Positions 17,737 to 26,607 of a stretch of 64,000 nt of DNA are shown piece after piece. Under the pieces are notes generated by a model. That model ran no database searches. It was not told the origin of the DNA and saw only the letters and a program-made list of their open reading frames with translations. The position numbers were made by a program, and so were the translations under genes. The DNA comes from Gelidibacter maritimus (GTDB lineage: Bacteria; Bacteroidota; Bacteroidia; Flavobacteriales; Flavobacteriaceae): contig NZ_JACGLT010000002.1 in assembly GCF_014062315.1 (NCBI RefSeq), forward strand, positions 62,001-126,000, written 5' to 3'. Each line of letters begins with the position of its first letter. Positions within the stretch are counted from its first letter, which is position 1.

Positions 17737-18431
17737 TGCAATCAGCCGACGATTATCTTTCTGGTCAAGTTTTATTGATAGACAAACCTTTGCATTGGAC
17801 CTCTTTTCAGGTGGTGAACAAATTGCGTTGGGAAATACGTCGCGCCTTCAAGATCAAAAAAATAAAAGTTGGGCATGCCGGAACTTTAGATCCTTTGGCC
17901 ACTGGTTTATTGGTGATTTGCACTGGAAAAATGACAAAAAGGATCGACAGTTTTCAAGCGCAAATCAAAGAATATACGGGCACTTTTGTCTTGGGGAGCT
18001 CAACTCCATCCTACGATTTAGAAACTGAAATTGACCATACCTATCCAACTTCACACTTAACCGAGGAATTGATCCGTAATACCACACACCAATTTATTGG
18101 TGAAATTTCTCAATTCCCACCCGTATTTTCAGCTCTTAAAAAAGACGGGAAACGCTTGTATGAATTTGCTCGAGCTGGTGAATCTGTAGATATCCCCTCA
18201 AGGCAAGTTCATATTTCAGAATTTGAAATCACACGGGTTGAGAATTTAGAAGTTGACTTTAGGGTTGTCTGCAGTAAAGGCACCTATATTAGATCATTGG
18301 CCAACGACTTCGGAAAAGCACTAAGTTCTGGAGCGCATTTATCCGTTTTAAGACGGACTAAAATTGGCGATTTTGATGTGGAAAATGCCGTTGGTATCGA
18401 AGACTTTATTAAAGCACTTCCTTCGGAATAG
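17736..18431 (+). CDS. truB: tRNA pseudouridine(55) synthase
   Basis: This 231-residue enzyme makes pseudouridine 55 in the T-loop of tRNAs. The catalytic Asp52 lies in GHAGTLDPLATGLL, the family signature. An N-terminal VLLIDKPLHWTSF and C-terminal KGTYIRSLANDFG are also typical. It lacks a PUA extension, which fits the short Bacteroidota form. It is translationally coupled to uppP by a one-base TAATG overlap and is followed after 34 bases by an outer-membrane protein gene that may be in the same transcript. Confidence 0.95.
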   Translation: MQSADDYLSGQVLLIDKPLHWTSFQVVNKLRWEIRRAFKIKKIKVGHAGTLDPLATGLLVICTGKMTKRIDSFQAQIKEYTGTFVLGSSTPSYDLETEIDHTYPTSHLTEELIRNTTHQFIGEISQFPPVFSALKKDGKRLYEFARAGESVDIPSRQVHISEFEITRVENLEVDFRVVCSKGTYIRSLANDFGKALSSGAHLSVLRRTKIGDFDVENAVGIEDFIKALPSE

Positions 18432-18465
18432 TTTTTGATAAAGTAATAGTTCCTAATACTGCTTT

Positions 18466-19008
18466 ATGAAATCAATTGTGCTGAGTTGTGTATTGTGCTG
18501 TTCTTTGTTAACACTTTTCGCACAAGAAGATATCAAAACCAATGGTCTGTATTATAAAATTTCAGTAGCCACCACCTTGACCACTAATGAGGAATATACG
18601 CTGTTTAATGACCAAGACGAAAGTTTTATTGTATTTAACGCTGTCTTTATAAACAATTCCATAGGCTATCAATTTGATAACCGCACAAGTATGGATCTTA
18701 ATGTTGAATACGATCATCATAGCCGAAAAAGCTTGAATTTCTTACCCGTATTTTTGGGGTTCAATTACAATATTCTTGACTTTGACGATGTTCTATTTGT
18801 AAGAGGTGGCTATGGAAAGCTCATTAATATTGGAAAAAATTTTGAAAATGGGACCATGTATAAAGTGGGAATTGGACTCAGAATATTTGATGAGAATTTT
18901 AAAAACTCGGGGTTGATTGGATTGGATTTCAACAGAAAACGCTTCGGTTACAAACAAAAAGATAAGCTTTCAAGTGTATCCATCTTTCTGGAATTTATGG
19001 TGTTTTAA
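18466..19008 (+). CDS. Predicted outer-membrane beta-barrel protein, unknown
   Basis: This 180-residue protein has a cleavable signal peptide (about residues 1-19, ending TLFAQ). The rest has alternating hydrophobic and polar residues, many Tyr/Phe and a C-terminal Phe (EFMVF), typical of small outer-membrane beta-barrels with perhaps eight strands. I do not recognise a named family. It follows truB by 34 bases on the same strand and precedes a TonB-like gene by 68 bases, so all may be co-transcribed. Confidence 0.7.
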   Translation: MKSIVLSCVLCCSLLTLFAQEDIKTNGLYYKISVATTLTTNEEYTLFNDQDESFIVFNAVFINNSIGYQFDNRTSMDLNVEYDHHSRKSLNFLPVFLGFNYNILDFDDVLFVRGGYGKLINIGKNFENGTMYKVGIGLRIFDENFKNSGLIGLDFNRKRFGYKQKDKLSSVSIFLEFMVF

Positions 19009-19076
19009 ACTTTTTTACTTACTTTGACGTATATATTGATGCACAATGCTTTTGGAAATTATTAAATAAATATTTT

Positions 19077-19862
19077 TTGGAATTTATAGATAAACATAAG
19101 GCCTTAATAATTACCGCTTTAATCAGTGGTACTGTGGTGCTTGCTATGTTCGCGCTTGGCATTAAGAAGCAAACCGAGGTTATGGCGGAAAGCTACTATG
19201 AGTTACCACCACCTTTAACACCCGAAGAACAGAAAATTCTTGAGGAATTGGCACTGAGTGAGCCCAATATTGCGGAAACCAATAAAGCTTACAACTCCGC
19301 AAATGAATTTAAGGAGATGATGAAAAACTTTAAAACCGTCAATTCTGACGATTTCGACCAAAGCGCAAAAGAAACAGCGACCGAGGCCACGGAGGTTCCA
19401 GAAGAAGTGACGGATGTAGAAGCTAAATCTGCATCTGAAGATTATGCCCTTAATGAACATGAATTGTCCTCCTATAGCAAGATCAACAATGTGCTTGCCA
19501 TGCGATCTGCTGAAAAACGACAATCTTCTAAGTCAAACGGCGATAACTCCACCGATAGATTAGCCAATAACTCTGCTCTCAATACTAATAGTAGTGTATC
19601 TTATAGCTTGGTCAACAGGAAAGACAAGCATTTACCGCCACCTATCTATCTCTGTGAAGAAAGTGGTAAGATAGTAATCAACATTACCGTAAATAATTTG
19701 GGAGAAGTAATTGATGCCTATGTCAACACCTCTTCTACATCAAAAAACGCTTGTCTGATTGAAAGTGCCCTGCAATATGCCAATGAAGCACGGTTTAGTC
19801 CTGACGCGTCCAAGTCTAAGCAAATTGGCTCAATTACCTATCATTTTAAAGGGAAGAACTAA
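19077..19862 (+). CDS. TonB-like energy transducer/envelope protein, TTG start
   Basis: This 261-residue bitopic protein has an N-terminal cytosolic stub (EFIDKHKA), one transmembrane helix (about 10-28), a long acidic, low-complexity periplasmic linker (about 40-180) and a C-terminal domain of about 75 residues. That domain contains GKIVINITVNNLGEVIDAYV and ARFSP, which fit the TonB C-terminal fold. No ATG precedes the conserved N-terminus in frame, so TTG at 19077 is the likely start. A TonB or TonB-like partner for outer-membrane receptors is the best guess. ExbB and ExbD genes are not nearby. Confidence 0.7.
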   Translation: MEFIDKHKALIITALISGTVVLAMFALGIKKQTEVMAESYYELPPPLTPEEQKILEELALSEPNIAETNKAYNSANEFKEMMKNFKTVNSDDFDQSAKETATEATEVPEEVTDVEAKSASEDYALNEHELSSYSKINNVLAMRSAEKRQSSKSNGDNSTDRLANNSALNTNSSVSYSLVNRKDKHLPPPIYLCEESGKIVINITVNNLGEVIDAYVNTSSTSKNACLIESALQYANEARFSPDASKSKQIGSITYHFKGKN

Positions 19863-19951
19863 AATAGCCCTCCCTTTATTTTATTGTAGTACTCTTATTT
19901 AATGGAATTGAAGGTTAATCCTATTGATTTGACCATCATCTTTAGGTGTCT

Positions 19952-20575
19952 TTAGGAAAGTTCCATAAGCTCCAATAAATCGCCAATTGTATGCTGACCT
20001 TTATCTTTGTTATACCATAATTGTAACTTTTCTTTCAATTCTTCCGTAACAACCCCATGTTCAGCTAAATAATCTTGAACAAGTTTTGTAGCCGCAGCTG
20101 GTCTTGGACCAAAGGTGCCGAGAACCTCTTCAGAGGTATTGTCAATCATAATTAACTTAGGAATTGACTTTCCACCATTGGTTAAAAATTGCTGCATAAG
20201 CGCATCGTTCTCATCTCGTAGTACTAATTTCAAATCAATGTCAGCATTCAATTCTGCTGCCTTATTGATTACAGGAATTACGTGTGCTGCGTCACCGCAC
20301 CAGCTTTCAGTAAGCACCAACCAGGTGACATCACCTTTATATGACTTAATTTTTTCTTGGGCTTCTTCTGAAACCTTAACCGTCTTATCCCAACGTTTCA
20401 TGCGCTGCTCATTTAAAACGGTATAAGCAACCATATCAACGCTTTTGTCCAGTCCCGTAGTCGATTGATTTTTAATCAATTCAGCCATTAGTAATCGGTA
20501 TTCCTTATAGGACATACTGTTGTCCAGGCTTTTTTTAATTATTTTTTTTATTTCGTTGTGTGTGATTGTATCCAT
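19952..20575 (-). CDS. Thioredoxin-fold family protein
   Basis: This 207-residue cytosolic protein lacks a signal peptide. A helical N-terminal part (about 1-80) precedes a thioredoxin-like domain with ESWCGDAAH, where only Cys93 of the usual CxxC is present, and a cis-Pro segment GGKSIPKLIMID. With a single active-site cysteine it may act as a monothiol reductase or have another role. The family is common in Bacteroidota and annotated only as thioredoxin family. It converges with the TonB-like gene and has a -7 box 14 bases upstream. Confidence 0.85.
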   Translation of the reverse strand: MDTITHNEIKKIIKKSLDNSMSYKEYRLLMAELIKNQSTTGLDKSVDMVAYTVLNEQRMKRWDKTVKVSEEAQEKIKSYKGDVTWLVLTESWCGDAAHVIPVINKAAELNADIDLKLVLRDENDALMQQFLTNGGKSIPKLIMIDNTSEEVLGTFGPRPAAATKLVQDYLAEHGVVTEELKEKLQLWYNKDKGQHTIGDLLELMELS

Positions 20576-20589
20576 AAATATGTTTTTTA

Positions 20590-20597
20590 CAAATTTA
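20590..20597 (-). promoter_or_regulatory. -7 box for the thioredoxin-fold gene
   Basis: TAAATTTG on the minus strand fits TAnnTTTG, ending 14 bases before the ATG at 20575. Confidence 0.45.
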
Positions 20598-20662
20598 ACC
20601 CTATTTTATGTATTATTGGGTAACCCTAGTTACATTAGTGGTTCAAATCAAAACGATCTAAG

Positions 20663-21226
20663 ATGGAAAAACAGAAATGTGCATGGTGCAAAGGTGATGC
20701 CCTCTACGAGCAGTATCACGATAGCGAATGGGGTGTTCCGGTAAAAGATGACGCCACGCTTTTTGAGTTTTTAGTTTTGGAAACTTTTCAGGCAGGATTG
20801 AGCTGGATTACCATCTTGCGCAAGCGCGAGAATTTTAGAGAGGCATTTGATAGCTTTGACTATAGGAAAATAGCACACTACAACCAAGATAAAATTGACA
20901 GCTTGCTCCAAGATGCTGGCATTGTCAGAAATAAACTAAAAGTTCAGGCAGCGGTTACCAATGCGCAACGCTTTATGGAAGTTCAAGAGGAATTTGGTTC
21001 CTTTTCAAAATATATTTGGGGTTTTGTGGATGGCAAGCCAATTAAAAATAAAGTTGAGAACTATAAAGAAGCACCTTCAACTACAGCCGAGAGTGATGCT
21101 CTGAGCAAAGATTTAAAAAAACGAGGTTTTAAGTTTGTAGGTTCTACGGTTATGTATGCCTATATGCAAGCTGTAGGCATGGTCAATGATCATGAAGTGG
21201 ATTGTTTTAGAAATGAGGAGATTTAA
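20663..21226 (+). CDS. tag: DNA-3-methyladenine glycosylase I
   Basis: This 187-residue base-excision repair enzyme removes 3-methyladenine from alkylated DNA. The zinc site typical of Tag is complete: Cys6 and His19 at the N-terminus (CAWC..., YHDSEWGVP) and His177 and Cys181 at the C-terminus (DHEVDC). The middle contains LETFQAGLSWITILRKRENFR, whose QAGLSW is part of the substrate pocket. It is a single-gene unit; the 3' flank contains repeat-like GATTGAAGATTGA sequence. Confidence 0.95.
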   Translation: MEKQKCAWCKGDALYEQYHDSEWGVPVKDDATLFEFLVLETFQAGLSWITILRKRENFREAFDSFDYRKIAHYNQDKIDSLLQDAGIVRNKLKVQAAVTNAQRFMEVQEEFGSFSKYIWGFVDGKPIKNKVENYKEAPSTTAESDALSKDLKKRGFKFVGSTVMYAYMQAVGMVNDHEVDCFRNEEI

Positions 21227-21358
21227 AAAGGTCGATGATGATTTTTGATTGAAGATTGAGGATCTACGAATGCCGATTTATGAAATAAAAAAGCTGTTGT
21301 ACACAATTTAAACGCAACCTTTTAGAAAAAAATTCATCTATATATAAAAATATAAAAG

Positions 21359-21787
21359 ATGGTAAAAACAATCAAATTTGGAATAATTAGTCTAATCATC
21401 ATTATGCTATCAGGATGTAATAATAGTGATGACGAAATAAAAACTGAACAGTCTATAATTGGAAATTGGAAATTAATAGAAGTTTATAGTGACGTCGGAG
21501 ATGGTTCTGGAGATTGGAATCCTGTTGAAAACGGATATACATATTCTTTCTCTTCAAATGGAGAATTTTCTTCTACTCGATTTCCGGAATGTAGTTCTGG
21601 AACTTATACTATAAATTCTAATGAACTGACTTTGGTTTTCGATTGTAATGGATTTACAACTGGAATTGAAAATCCAGAAGGAACATTTGTTGAAAATTAC
21701 ACTTTTGAATCTAATACAGTAATTTTAGTTCCAACTTATATGATTTGTGACGAAGGTTGTGGTTGGAAATTTAAAAAAATGAATTAA
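21359..21787 (+). CDS. Lipocalin-like lipoprotein
   Basis: This 142-residue protein has a lipobox LSGC (Cys20) after a hydrophobic leader, an acidic linker, and a beta-rich domain beginning IIGNWKLIEVY, the hallmark of the lipocalin-like domain found in many flavobacterial lipoproteins. Four later cysteines (PECSSGTY, DCNG, CDEGCGW) may form disulfides in the periplasm. The ligand is unknown. It is AT-rich and flanked by repeat-bearing intergenic sequence, with no operon partner. Confidence 0.75.
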   Translation: MVKTIKFGIISLIIIMLSGCNNSDDEIKTEQSIIGNWKLIEVYSDVGDGSGDWNPVENGYTYSFSSNGEFSSTRFPECSSGTYTINSNELTLVFDCNGFTTGIENPEGTFVENYTFESNTVILVPTYMICDEGCGWKFKKMN

Positions 21788-22193
21788 TAATAACTGTGGG
21801 CAAGCGGTGTATAATTAATGGCTAGTTCTTGCCTACTTACGAATCCCGATAGCTATATATATGCAGATTTTCTACCTACCGACAGGTTTATTTATTTGCT
21901 AAATTTAGTGCTTGAAACACGGCAATATTACACAAACACGCTCCAGAAAGATGTACAAAGCAGCACTAAGTTCCACAAAGGTTAAAATAAGATAAATAGC
22001 AACTTAGGACTGTAGATTGCTGATTGTAGATTGCTGATTGTAGACTGCTGACTGCTCACTGCTGACTAAAAAGAAGGTATTTCAAAAAGGTTTTTGTCAA
22101 AATCCCCCTTTGTGTTTTTTGTGACTTCCCTACCTGTCGGCAGACAAGTTTCTGTCTTTTGTGAAATAACCATTAAACCAGAAATTTTAAATT
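21788..22193. other. Gene-free repeat-rich gap between convergent genes
   Basis: This 406-base stretch has no credible gene. It holds a TCCCGATAGCTAT fragment (21844-21856), two CCTACC/GACAGG palindrome fragments (21875-21888 and 22129-22147) and a 14-base minisatellite (22011-22067). All look like pieces of dispersed intergenic repeats. Confidence 0.7.
22011..22067. repeat. Four-copy 14-base minisatellite
   Basis: TGTAGATTGCTGAT occurs twice exactly (22011-22024, 22025-22038), then as TGTAGACTGCTGAC (22039-22052) and a degenerate copy to 22067. The sequence resembles the ACTGCnnACTG stretches at about 30693-30735 and 31207-31257. Confidence 0.85.
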
Positions 22194-22829
22194 CTAACCC
22201 TCTTTCAAGTATTCCAAAAACTCATCCCTTCCAATTTCTTCCGCTCCCAAACTCGCCAAATGTTTGGTGTACACCTGACAATCGATAAGTTTATAGTTGG
22301 TGTTTTGAAGAAAAGTGATGAAAGCCACTTTACTTGCGTTACTCACTTTAGCAAACATACTCTCTCCGCAGAATACGCCATTTCCTAAATCAACGCCGTA
22401 TAAACCACCTACTAATGAGTCCTCTTGCCATACCTCAACGGAGGTGGCATAACCCAAATGGTGAAGTTTTGTATAGGCTTTAGTCATTTCGTTAGTAATC
22501 CAAGTGCCTGCCTGCCCTTTACGCTTAGCCTCGGCACACTCTGATATGACTGATTCAAAATCCTTATTGACCGTGACTACAAAATCGTTATTTCGAAGTG
22601 TCTGGGCCATACTCTTAGATATTTTCAAACGTTCAGGAAACAGGACAAATCGCGGATTTGGTGACCACCACAAAATCAGGTCATTATCATCATTAAACCA
22701 CGGAAAAACTCCATTTTTGTAAGCTAAGAGCAATCGCTCCACAGACAAATCGCCACCAAGAGCCAGCAAGCCATCTGGACTGGCATTTGTTGGGTTTGGG
22801 AATTCAATTTTATCTGTTAAAAGAATCAT
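22194..22829 (-). CDS. aat: Leucyl/phenylalanyl-tRNA--protein transferase
   Basis: This 211-residue enzyme adds Leu or Phe to N-terminal Arg or Lys of proteins, marking them for ClpAP by the N-degron rule. The start is taken at [13 protein letters not shown]; two upstream ATGs would add non-conserved residues. The family motifs [35 protein letters not shown] and GVFCGESMF are all present. It lies downstream of the DUF3127 gene, separated from it by a strong terminator, so it should have its own promoter in the gap after 22829. Confidence 0.95.
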   Translation of the reverse strand: MILLTDKIEFPNPTNASPDGLLALGGDLSVERLLLAYKNGVFPWFNDDNDLILWWSPNPRFVLFPERLKISKSMAQTLRNNDFVVTVNKDFESVISECAEAKRKGQAGTWITNEMTKAYTKLHHLGYATSVEVWQEDSLVGGLYGVDLGNGVFCGESMFAKVSNASKVAFITFLQNTNYKLIDCQVYTKHLASLGAEEIGRDEFLEYLKEG

Positions 22830-22867
22830 GACTAGATTATTAATCATTATCAAATATCACAAAAAAA

Positions 22868-22890
22868 CCTCAATGCTATATACATTGAGG
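22868..22890 (-). terminator. Terminator of the DUF3127 gene
   Basis: CCTCAATG (22868-22875) pairs with CATTGAGG (22883-22890) across a seven-base loop. On the minus strand the hairpin is followed by seven T, giving a classic intrinsic terminator downstream of the gene at 22963. Confidence 0.85.
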
Positions 22891-22962
22891 CTCTTTAGTA
22901 GCACTTTCATATTTAAACATTTTGGCAAGCATCATGTTCAAAAAGCTGAAAATTCTGTTTTC

Positions 22963-23337
22963 TTAAAACGGTAGATCGTCGTGATCGTCCTCTTTTAAAT
23001 CGTTTGCAGGTTGAAAGGCTTCAGCCGGTGCAGCTGGAGGCATATTACCTGCAGCGCCCTCTTGTAAACTTTCAATACGCCATCCTTGGATTGAGTTAAA
23101 ATATTTGGTTTCGCCTTGTGGATTAACCCATTCTCTTCCTCTCAAATTGATGTTGATCTTCACATTTTGACCCACTTGGTAACTGTTCAACAAATCGGTC
23201 TTATCCTGTACAAACTCAACCATAATATGTTGAGGATATTGCTCTTCTGTAGTCACTACCACTTCTCTTTTTCTAAACCCATTACTTCCAAAAGTTTGGG
23301 TTTCTCCTATCATTTTGATTTTTCCTTGTACTTCCAT
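22963..23337 (-). CDS. DUF3127 OB-fold protein with an SSB-like acidic tip
   Basis: This 124-residue protein has a conserved N-terminal domain (about 1-90; KIKMIGETQTFGSNGFRKRE, then GREWVNPQGETKYFNS), which matches DUF3127. The domain is probably a single-stranded-nucleic-acid-binding-type OB fold. A disordered Ala/Pro-rich linker follows, and the extreme C-terminus is D-D-L-P-F. That tip is nearly identical to the protein-docking tip of SSB proteins (D-D-I-P-F). A role at DNA replication or repair forks, or as an alternative SSB, is inferred. It is monocistronic with a strong terminator. Confidence 0.8.
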   Translation of the reverse strand: MEVQGKIKMIGETQTFGSNGFRKREVVVTTEEQYPQHIMVEFVQDKTDLLNSYQVGQNVKININLRGREWVNPQGETKYFNSIQGWRIESLQEGAAGNMPPAAPAEAFQPANDLKEDDHDDLPF

Positions 23338-23434
23338 TTGACTATTTTTATTATTCCTATTTATAATTATTCTTTTTCTTTTTTTGATACTCTTTAATCT
23401 CTCAAACTCAAATTTTGAATCTTAAGCTCAACAT

Positions 23435-24304
23435 TTAAGACAGTAACAACTTCCATGCACTATCAACATCGCCATAGCTCAGGTAATTTCTTGCTAATTT
23501 GTGTTTTTCACGATGGCTCATTTCCTTAATATTCGCATGATGTTCAGCAATACTACTTACAAATTCGGCAATGGCTTCATCCGTCGGGAAGGATTCGATA
23601 TTGCCTAACATCCCTAAATCATTACCAGTAAAAATCATACTGTTTTTTATAGCTTCCGGCATTGCATCAATCCCAATTCCAACGGTCCGTAACGGTTTTG
23701 GCACTTTAAAGAAACCTTTTTTAGCGCGGCTATAATGATCGCCACCAGCTCTGGCTACCAAATCCAACTTTTCTTGATCAATCATTTCATTAGCATCCAA
23801 AACTTCCGGCGCAATATGAATTTTTAAAACCTGGCAAATAACCAAGTTTCCAGCACCGCCTTCGGTACCCAACTTTATAATTTCATTGACCTTGCATTCC
23901 AATTGTATTGGTGATTCTGCCACCCTAAAAGGTTTTACAATATCTGATTTTAGCATGGTCAAACCTGCTTTATCAAATTCATTGATGTCTTTATCGTACT
24001 CCGTACTACTTAATGATGCTTGGTGCACCAAATCATAGTTGACTACATTAATTACAACTTCCTTGGTAGCTTCTACATTCTCTAAGGTATGTTTCACACT
24101 ATTGTTTCTAACCCGTCTTGCTGGCGAAAAAACCAGAATTGGAGGATTGGCGCTAAACACATTAAAGAAACTAAAAGGTGATAAATTAGGGTTTCCATCA
24201 GCATCCACAGTACTTGCAAATGCAATTGGTCGTGGAGCCACAGCACTCAATAAATAACCATGTAATCTACCTGTAGACAGGTCTTTAGAATCAAAACTTA
24301 CCAT
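23435..24304 (-). CDS. Flavin reductase family protein (flavoredoxin type)
   Basis: This 289-residue FMN-binding split-barrel protein has AVAPRPIAFASTVDADGNPNL early on and FVFSANPPI-like FNVFSANPPILVFSP, the usual FMN-contacting strings of flavin reductase-like proteins. After the barrel (to about residue 190), a C-terminal helical region of about 100 residues includes DHYSRAKKGFFKVPKP. Such proteins reduce or bind flavin in the cytosol; the partner oxygenase is not in the window. A -7 box lies 19 bases upstream. Confidence 0.88.
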   Translation of the reverse strand: MVSFDSKDLSTGRLHGYLLSAVAPRPIAFASTVDADGNPNLSPFSFFNVFSANPPILVFSPARRVRNNSVKHTLENVEATKEVVINVVNYDLVHQASLSSTEYDKDINEFDKAGLTMLKSDIVKPFRVAESPIQLECKVNEIIKLGTEGGAGNLVICQVLKIHIAPEVLDANEMIDQEKLDLVARAGGDHYSRAKKGFFKVPKPLRTVGIGIDAMPEAIKNSMIFTGNDLGMLGNIESFPTDEAIAEFVSSIAEHHANIKEMSHREKHKLARNYLSYGDVDSAWKLLLS

Positions 24305-24323
24305 TTAAAAAAATTGTTAATTG

Positions 24324-24331
24324 CAAATGTA
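24324..24331 (-). promoter_or_regulatory. -7 box for the flavin reductase gene
   Basis: TACATTTG on the minus strand fits TAnnTTTG, 19 bases before the ATG at 24304. Confidence 0.45.
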
Positions 24332-24497
24332 ACCATATTGTTAAACCTATAAAAATGAATTAGAATAAGAATCAAACAATAATATCAACATTATGGCATT
24401 AGTTAAATAGGGCCAAAAAATTATCGTTATAAAGATATTCAGTTTCCTAAATTCTTTAAGTATATTTAAAATCACAACTGTATTGATGTCTTACGCT

Positions 24498-25637
24498 ATG
24501 AACCGAAATATTTTACGGTGGATCATTATTGCTTCGTCTTTTATCATCATCTCTTTAATTTTATGGAATACGTATATTTTCTTTCAGAATTTTAAGGCTG
24601 AAGAACGTATCAAAATGCAAAACTGGTCATTTGCCCAATCAGAATTATTGAAATCTGATGCTGACGAGAATGTGGAACTTACCCTAAAAATCTTAGAAAG
24701 TAATCATACCACGCCGATGTTGGCCATCAATAAGGATGGAAGTTTAGGCACCTTCAAAAACATTGATCCGAAGAAAGTAAATGACGCGCTCTCTGTTAAT
24801 AATCTTATGGCTAAATTTGAGAGCGAAAACAAGCCCATTGAGGTATTTTATAACAATGAAATCTATTATACAATTTATTATGGCAATTCGCCTTTAATCA
24901 ATAAGCTCAAGTATTATCCACTAGCACTTCTTCTTATTATTGTACTTTTTGCTGCAGTGGTTTATTTTTTCTACCGCAGTTCAAAAATCGCAGCCCAAAA
25001 TAAATTATGGACGGGAATGGCCAAGGAAACTGCGCACCAAATTGGTACACCGCTTTCATCGCTAATCGGATGGACTGAGATTTTACGTTCTGAAGAGGTC
25101 AATCCGTCGTATCTTTTGGAAATTGAAAAAGACATCTCACGCTTGCAAACCATTACCGACCGATTTAGTAAAATTGGTTCGGTACCAACTTTGGAGCGCT
25201 CAGATATTGTTAAGGAAACAGTCGATTCTTACGAGTATCTCAAAGCGCGATCAAGCAAACTGATTAACTTTACGATCAATGCACCTGACCATCCTATTTA
25301 CGTGCAATTAAATCAGCAACTTTATAGTTGGACGATTGAAAACTTAGTAAAAAACGCCATTGATGCCATGCGTGGGAAAGGCCATTTGAAACTGACCCTT
25401 ATTGAAGGCGATAAGGAGGTTAAAATTACAGTTTCAGATTCGGGCAAAGGCCTACCCAAAAGTTTATACAACAAAATTTTTGAACCTGGTTTTACCAGTA
25501 AGAAACGTGGTTGGGGCTTGGGGCTTTCATTGGCCAAACGGATTGTTGAAGATTATCACAATGGTAAGATAAAGGTGTTACATTCAGAAATTGACAAAGG
25601 AACGACCCTACAAATATCATTAAAAATAATTCCGTAA
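24498..25637 (+). CDS. Sensor histidine kinase
   Basis: This is a 379-residue membrane histidine kinase. TM1 is at about residues 5-26, followed by a small extracytoplasmic sensor region (about 30-135) and TM2 (about 140-160). The dimerisation/phosphoacceptor helix has AKETAHQIGTPLSSLIGW with His180. The ATPase domain shows the N box NLVKNAIDAM, G1 DSGKGLP and G2 GWGLGLSLAKRI. Start codons at 24483 (TTG) and 24486 (ATG) are also possible. No response regulator is adjacent. The next gene begins ten bases downstream and is probably co-transcribed. The signal is unknown. Confidence 0.9.
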   Translation: MNRNILRWIIIASSFIIISLILWNTYIFFQNFKAEERIKMQNWSFAQSELLKSDADENVELTLKILESNHTTPMLAINKDGSLGTFKNIDPKKVNDALSVNNLMAKFESENKPIEVFYNNEIYYTIYYGNSPLINKLKYYPLALLLIIVLFAAVVYFFYRSSKIAAQNKLWTGMAKETAHQIGTPLSSLIGWTEILRSEEVNPSYLLEIEKDISRLQTITDRFSKIGSVPTLERSDIVKETVDSYEYLKARSSKLINFTINAPDHPIYVQLNQQLYSWTIENLVKNAIDAMRGKGHLKLTLIEGDKEVKITVSDSGKGLPKSLYNKIFEPGFTSKKRGWGLGLSLAKRIVEDYHNGKIKVLHSEIDKGTTLQISLKIIP

Positions 25638-25646
25638 ATTTGGAAT

Positions 25647-25985
25647 ATGGCGAACAAGTTTTTCACTTTAAGAGAAATCGAGTTAAATAACAATTGCCCT
25701 GAATGCTATTCAAGAGACGGGTTGCAATTGACGTTTAAGCAGCGCTTTATTGAAAACTTTTTTTACAAAGCCATTTCATCAGAAACCGCCCACTCATTAT
25801 TTTGTAAAGTTTGCGAAACCATGATTTTCCCTGTACGGTGGACGGACGATATCGATAGGGTTTTTGAATACCAACAACGGGCCACACCACCAAAACCAAC
25901 CTCTTTTAAATTGAAAGCTTCATCTTGGGTATTAATGGTCGTAATATTCGCTACCCTAACCGCCGCCACACTTTTATTGCTATAA
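25647..25985 (+). CDS. Zinc-ribbon membrane protein, unknown
   Basis: This 112-residue protein has two C-x2-C pairs, Cys17/Cys20 (NCPEC) and Cys53/Cys56 (FCKVC), that should form a zinc ribbon on the cytosolic side. A single C-terminal transmembrane helix (about 92-111) follows. It lies ten bases behind the histidine kinase, suggesting a joint operon and possibly a role near that sensor. I recognise no named family. It converges on the HIT gene with 15 bases between. Confidence 0.7.
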   Translation: MANKFFTLREIELNNNCPECYSRDGLQLTFKQRFIENFFYKAISSETAHSLFCKVCETMIFPVRWTDDIDRVFEYQQRATPPKPTSFKLKASSWVLMVVIFATLTAATLLLL

Positions 25986-26000
25986 ATTTTTGATTTAGAT

Positions 26001-26390
26001 TTACAATCGGTCTGAAATACGTTTAGCAATGGCTTCAAATTCTTCCTTTTCCAAGCTTACCTTGTTCGTAAATCGGATATCATCCATGCTATGCAACGGG
26101 ATCAGATGCACATGAACATGTGGAACTTCCAGGCCAACAACAGACATGCCCACTCGCTTACAAGGCACTGCTTTTTTTAAAGCGATTGCCACACTTCTGG
26201 AAAACTCCATTAATCCCACATAGGTAGTCTCGTCCAAATCAAAAAGTTGATCCACTTCAATTTTGGGAATACACAGGGTGTGACCTTCTGTATTGGGATT
26301 TACATCTAAAAATGCCAAAAAATCTTTTGTTTCAGCAACTTTATAACTTGGAATTTCACCATTGACGATTTTAGTAAATATGGATGCCAT
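26001..26390 (-). CDS. HIT family nucleotide-binding hydrolase
   Basis: This 129-residue histidine-triad protein (Hint/PKCI type) hydrolyses nucleoside phosphoramidates or related adenylylated compounds. The triad HVHVHLIP occupies residues 91-98 with His93 as the likely nucleophile. SIFTKIVNGEIPSYKV at the N-terminus and NPNTEGHTLCIPK are characteristic. It lies downstream of greA in the same direction, but a terminator and a 105-base heptamer tandem array separate them. The array sits 63 bases upstream of this start, where promoter elements would be expected. Confidence 0.93.
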   Translation of the reverse strand: MASIFTKIVNGEIPSYKVAETKDFLAFLDVNPNTEGHTLCIPKIEVDQLFDLDETTYVGLMEFSRSVAIALKKAVPCKRVGMSVVGLEVPHVHVHLIPLHSMDDIRFTNKVSLEKEEFEAIAKRISDRL

Positions 26391-26453
26391 TTTATTTGTG
26401 TTTCTTAGTTGTTTTTGTTTTCCGCCGTTGTTTTGTTACAAACGGGCAGGCCT

Positions 26454-26558
26454 GTTTCTTGCTTCTTGCTTCTTGTTTCTTGTTTCTTGTTTCTTGTTTC
26501 TTGTTTCTTGTTTCTTGTTTCTTGTTTCTTGTTTCTTGTTTCTTGTTTCTTGTTTCTT
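26454..26558. repeat. Heptamer tandem array, 15 copies of GTTTCTT
   Basis: This is exactly 105 bases, fifteen 7-base units on the plus strand; units 2 and 3 are GCTTCTT and the others are GTTTCTT. On the minus strand, the transcribed direction for hit and greA, it reads AAGAAAC repeats. It lies between the greA terminator and the HIT gene start. The perfect identity of most units suggests recent slippage and variable copy number. Confidence 0.97.
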
Positions 26559-26607
26559 AAAGCATAGTTTTTTCTTGGACTCCGAACTCTATAAATATAA
26601 AAAGAAA

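Noticed and set aside
22009-22067. Regular short repeats that might be a CRISPR array
   Set aside because: The units are contiguous 14-mers without spacers; no cas gene is in the window. The 7-base array at 26454-26558 fails for the same reason.
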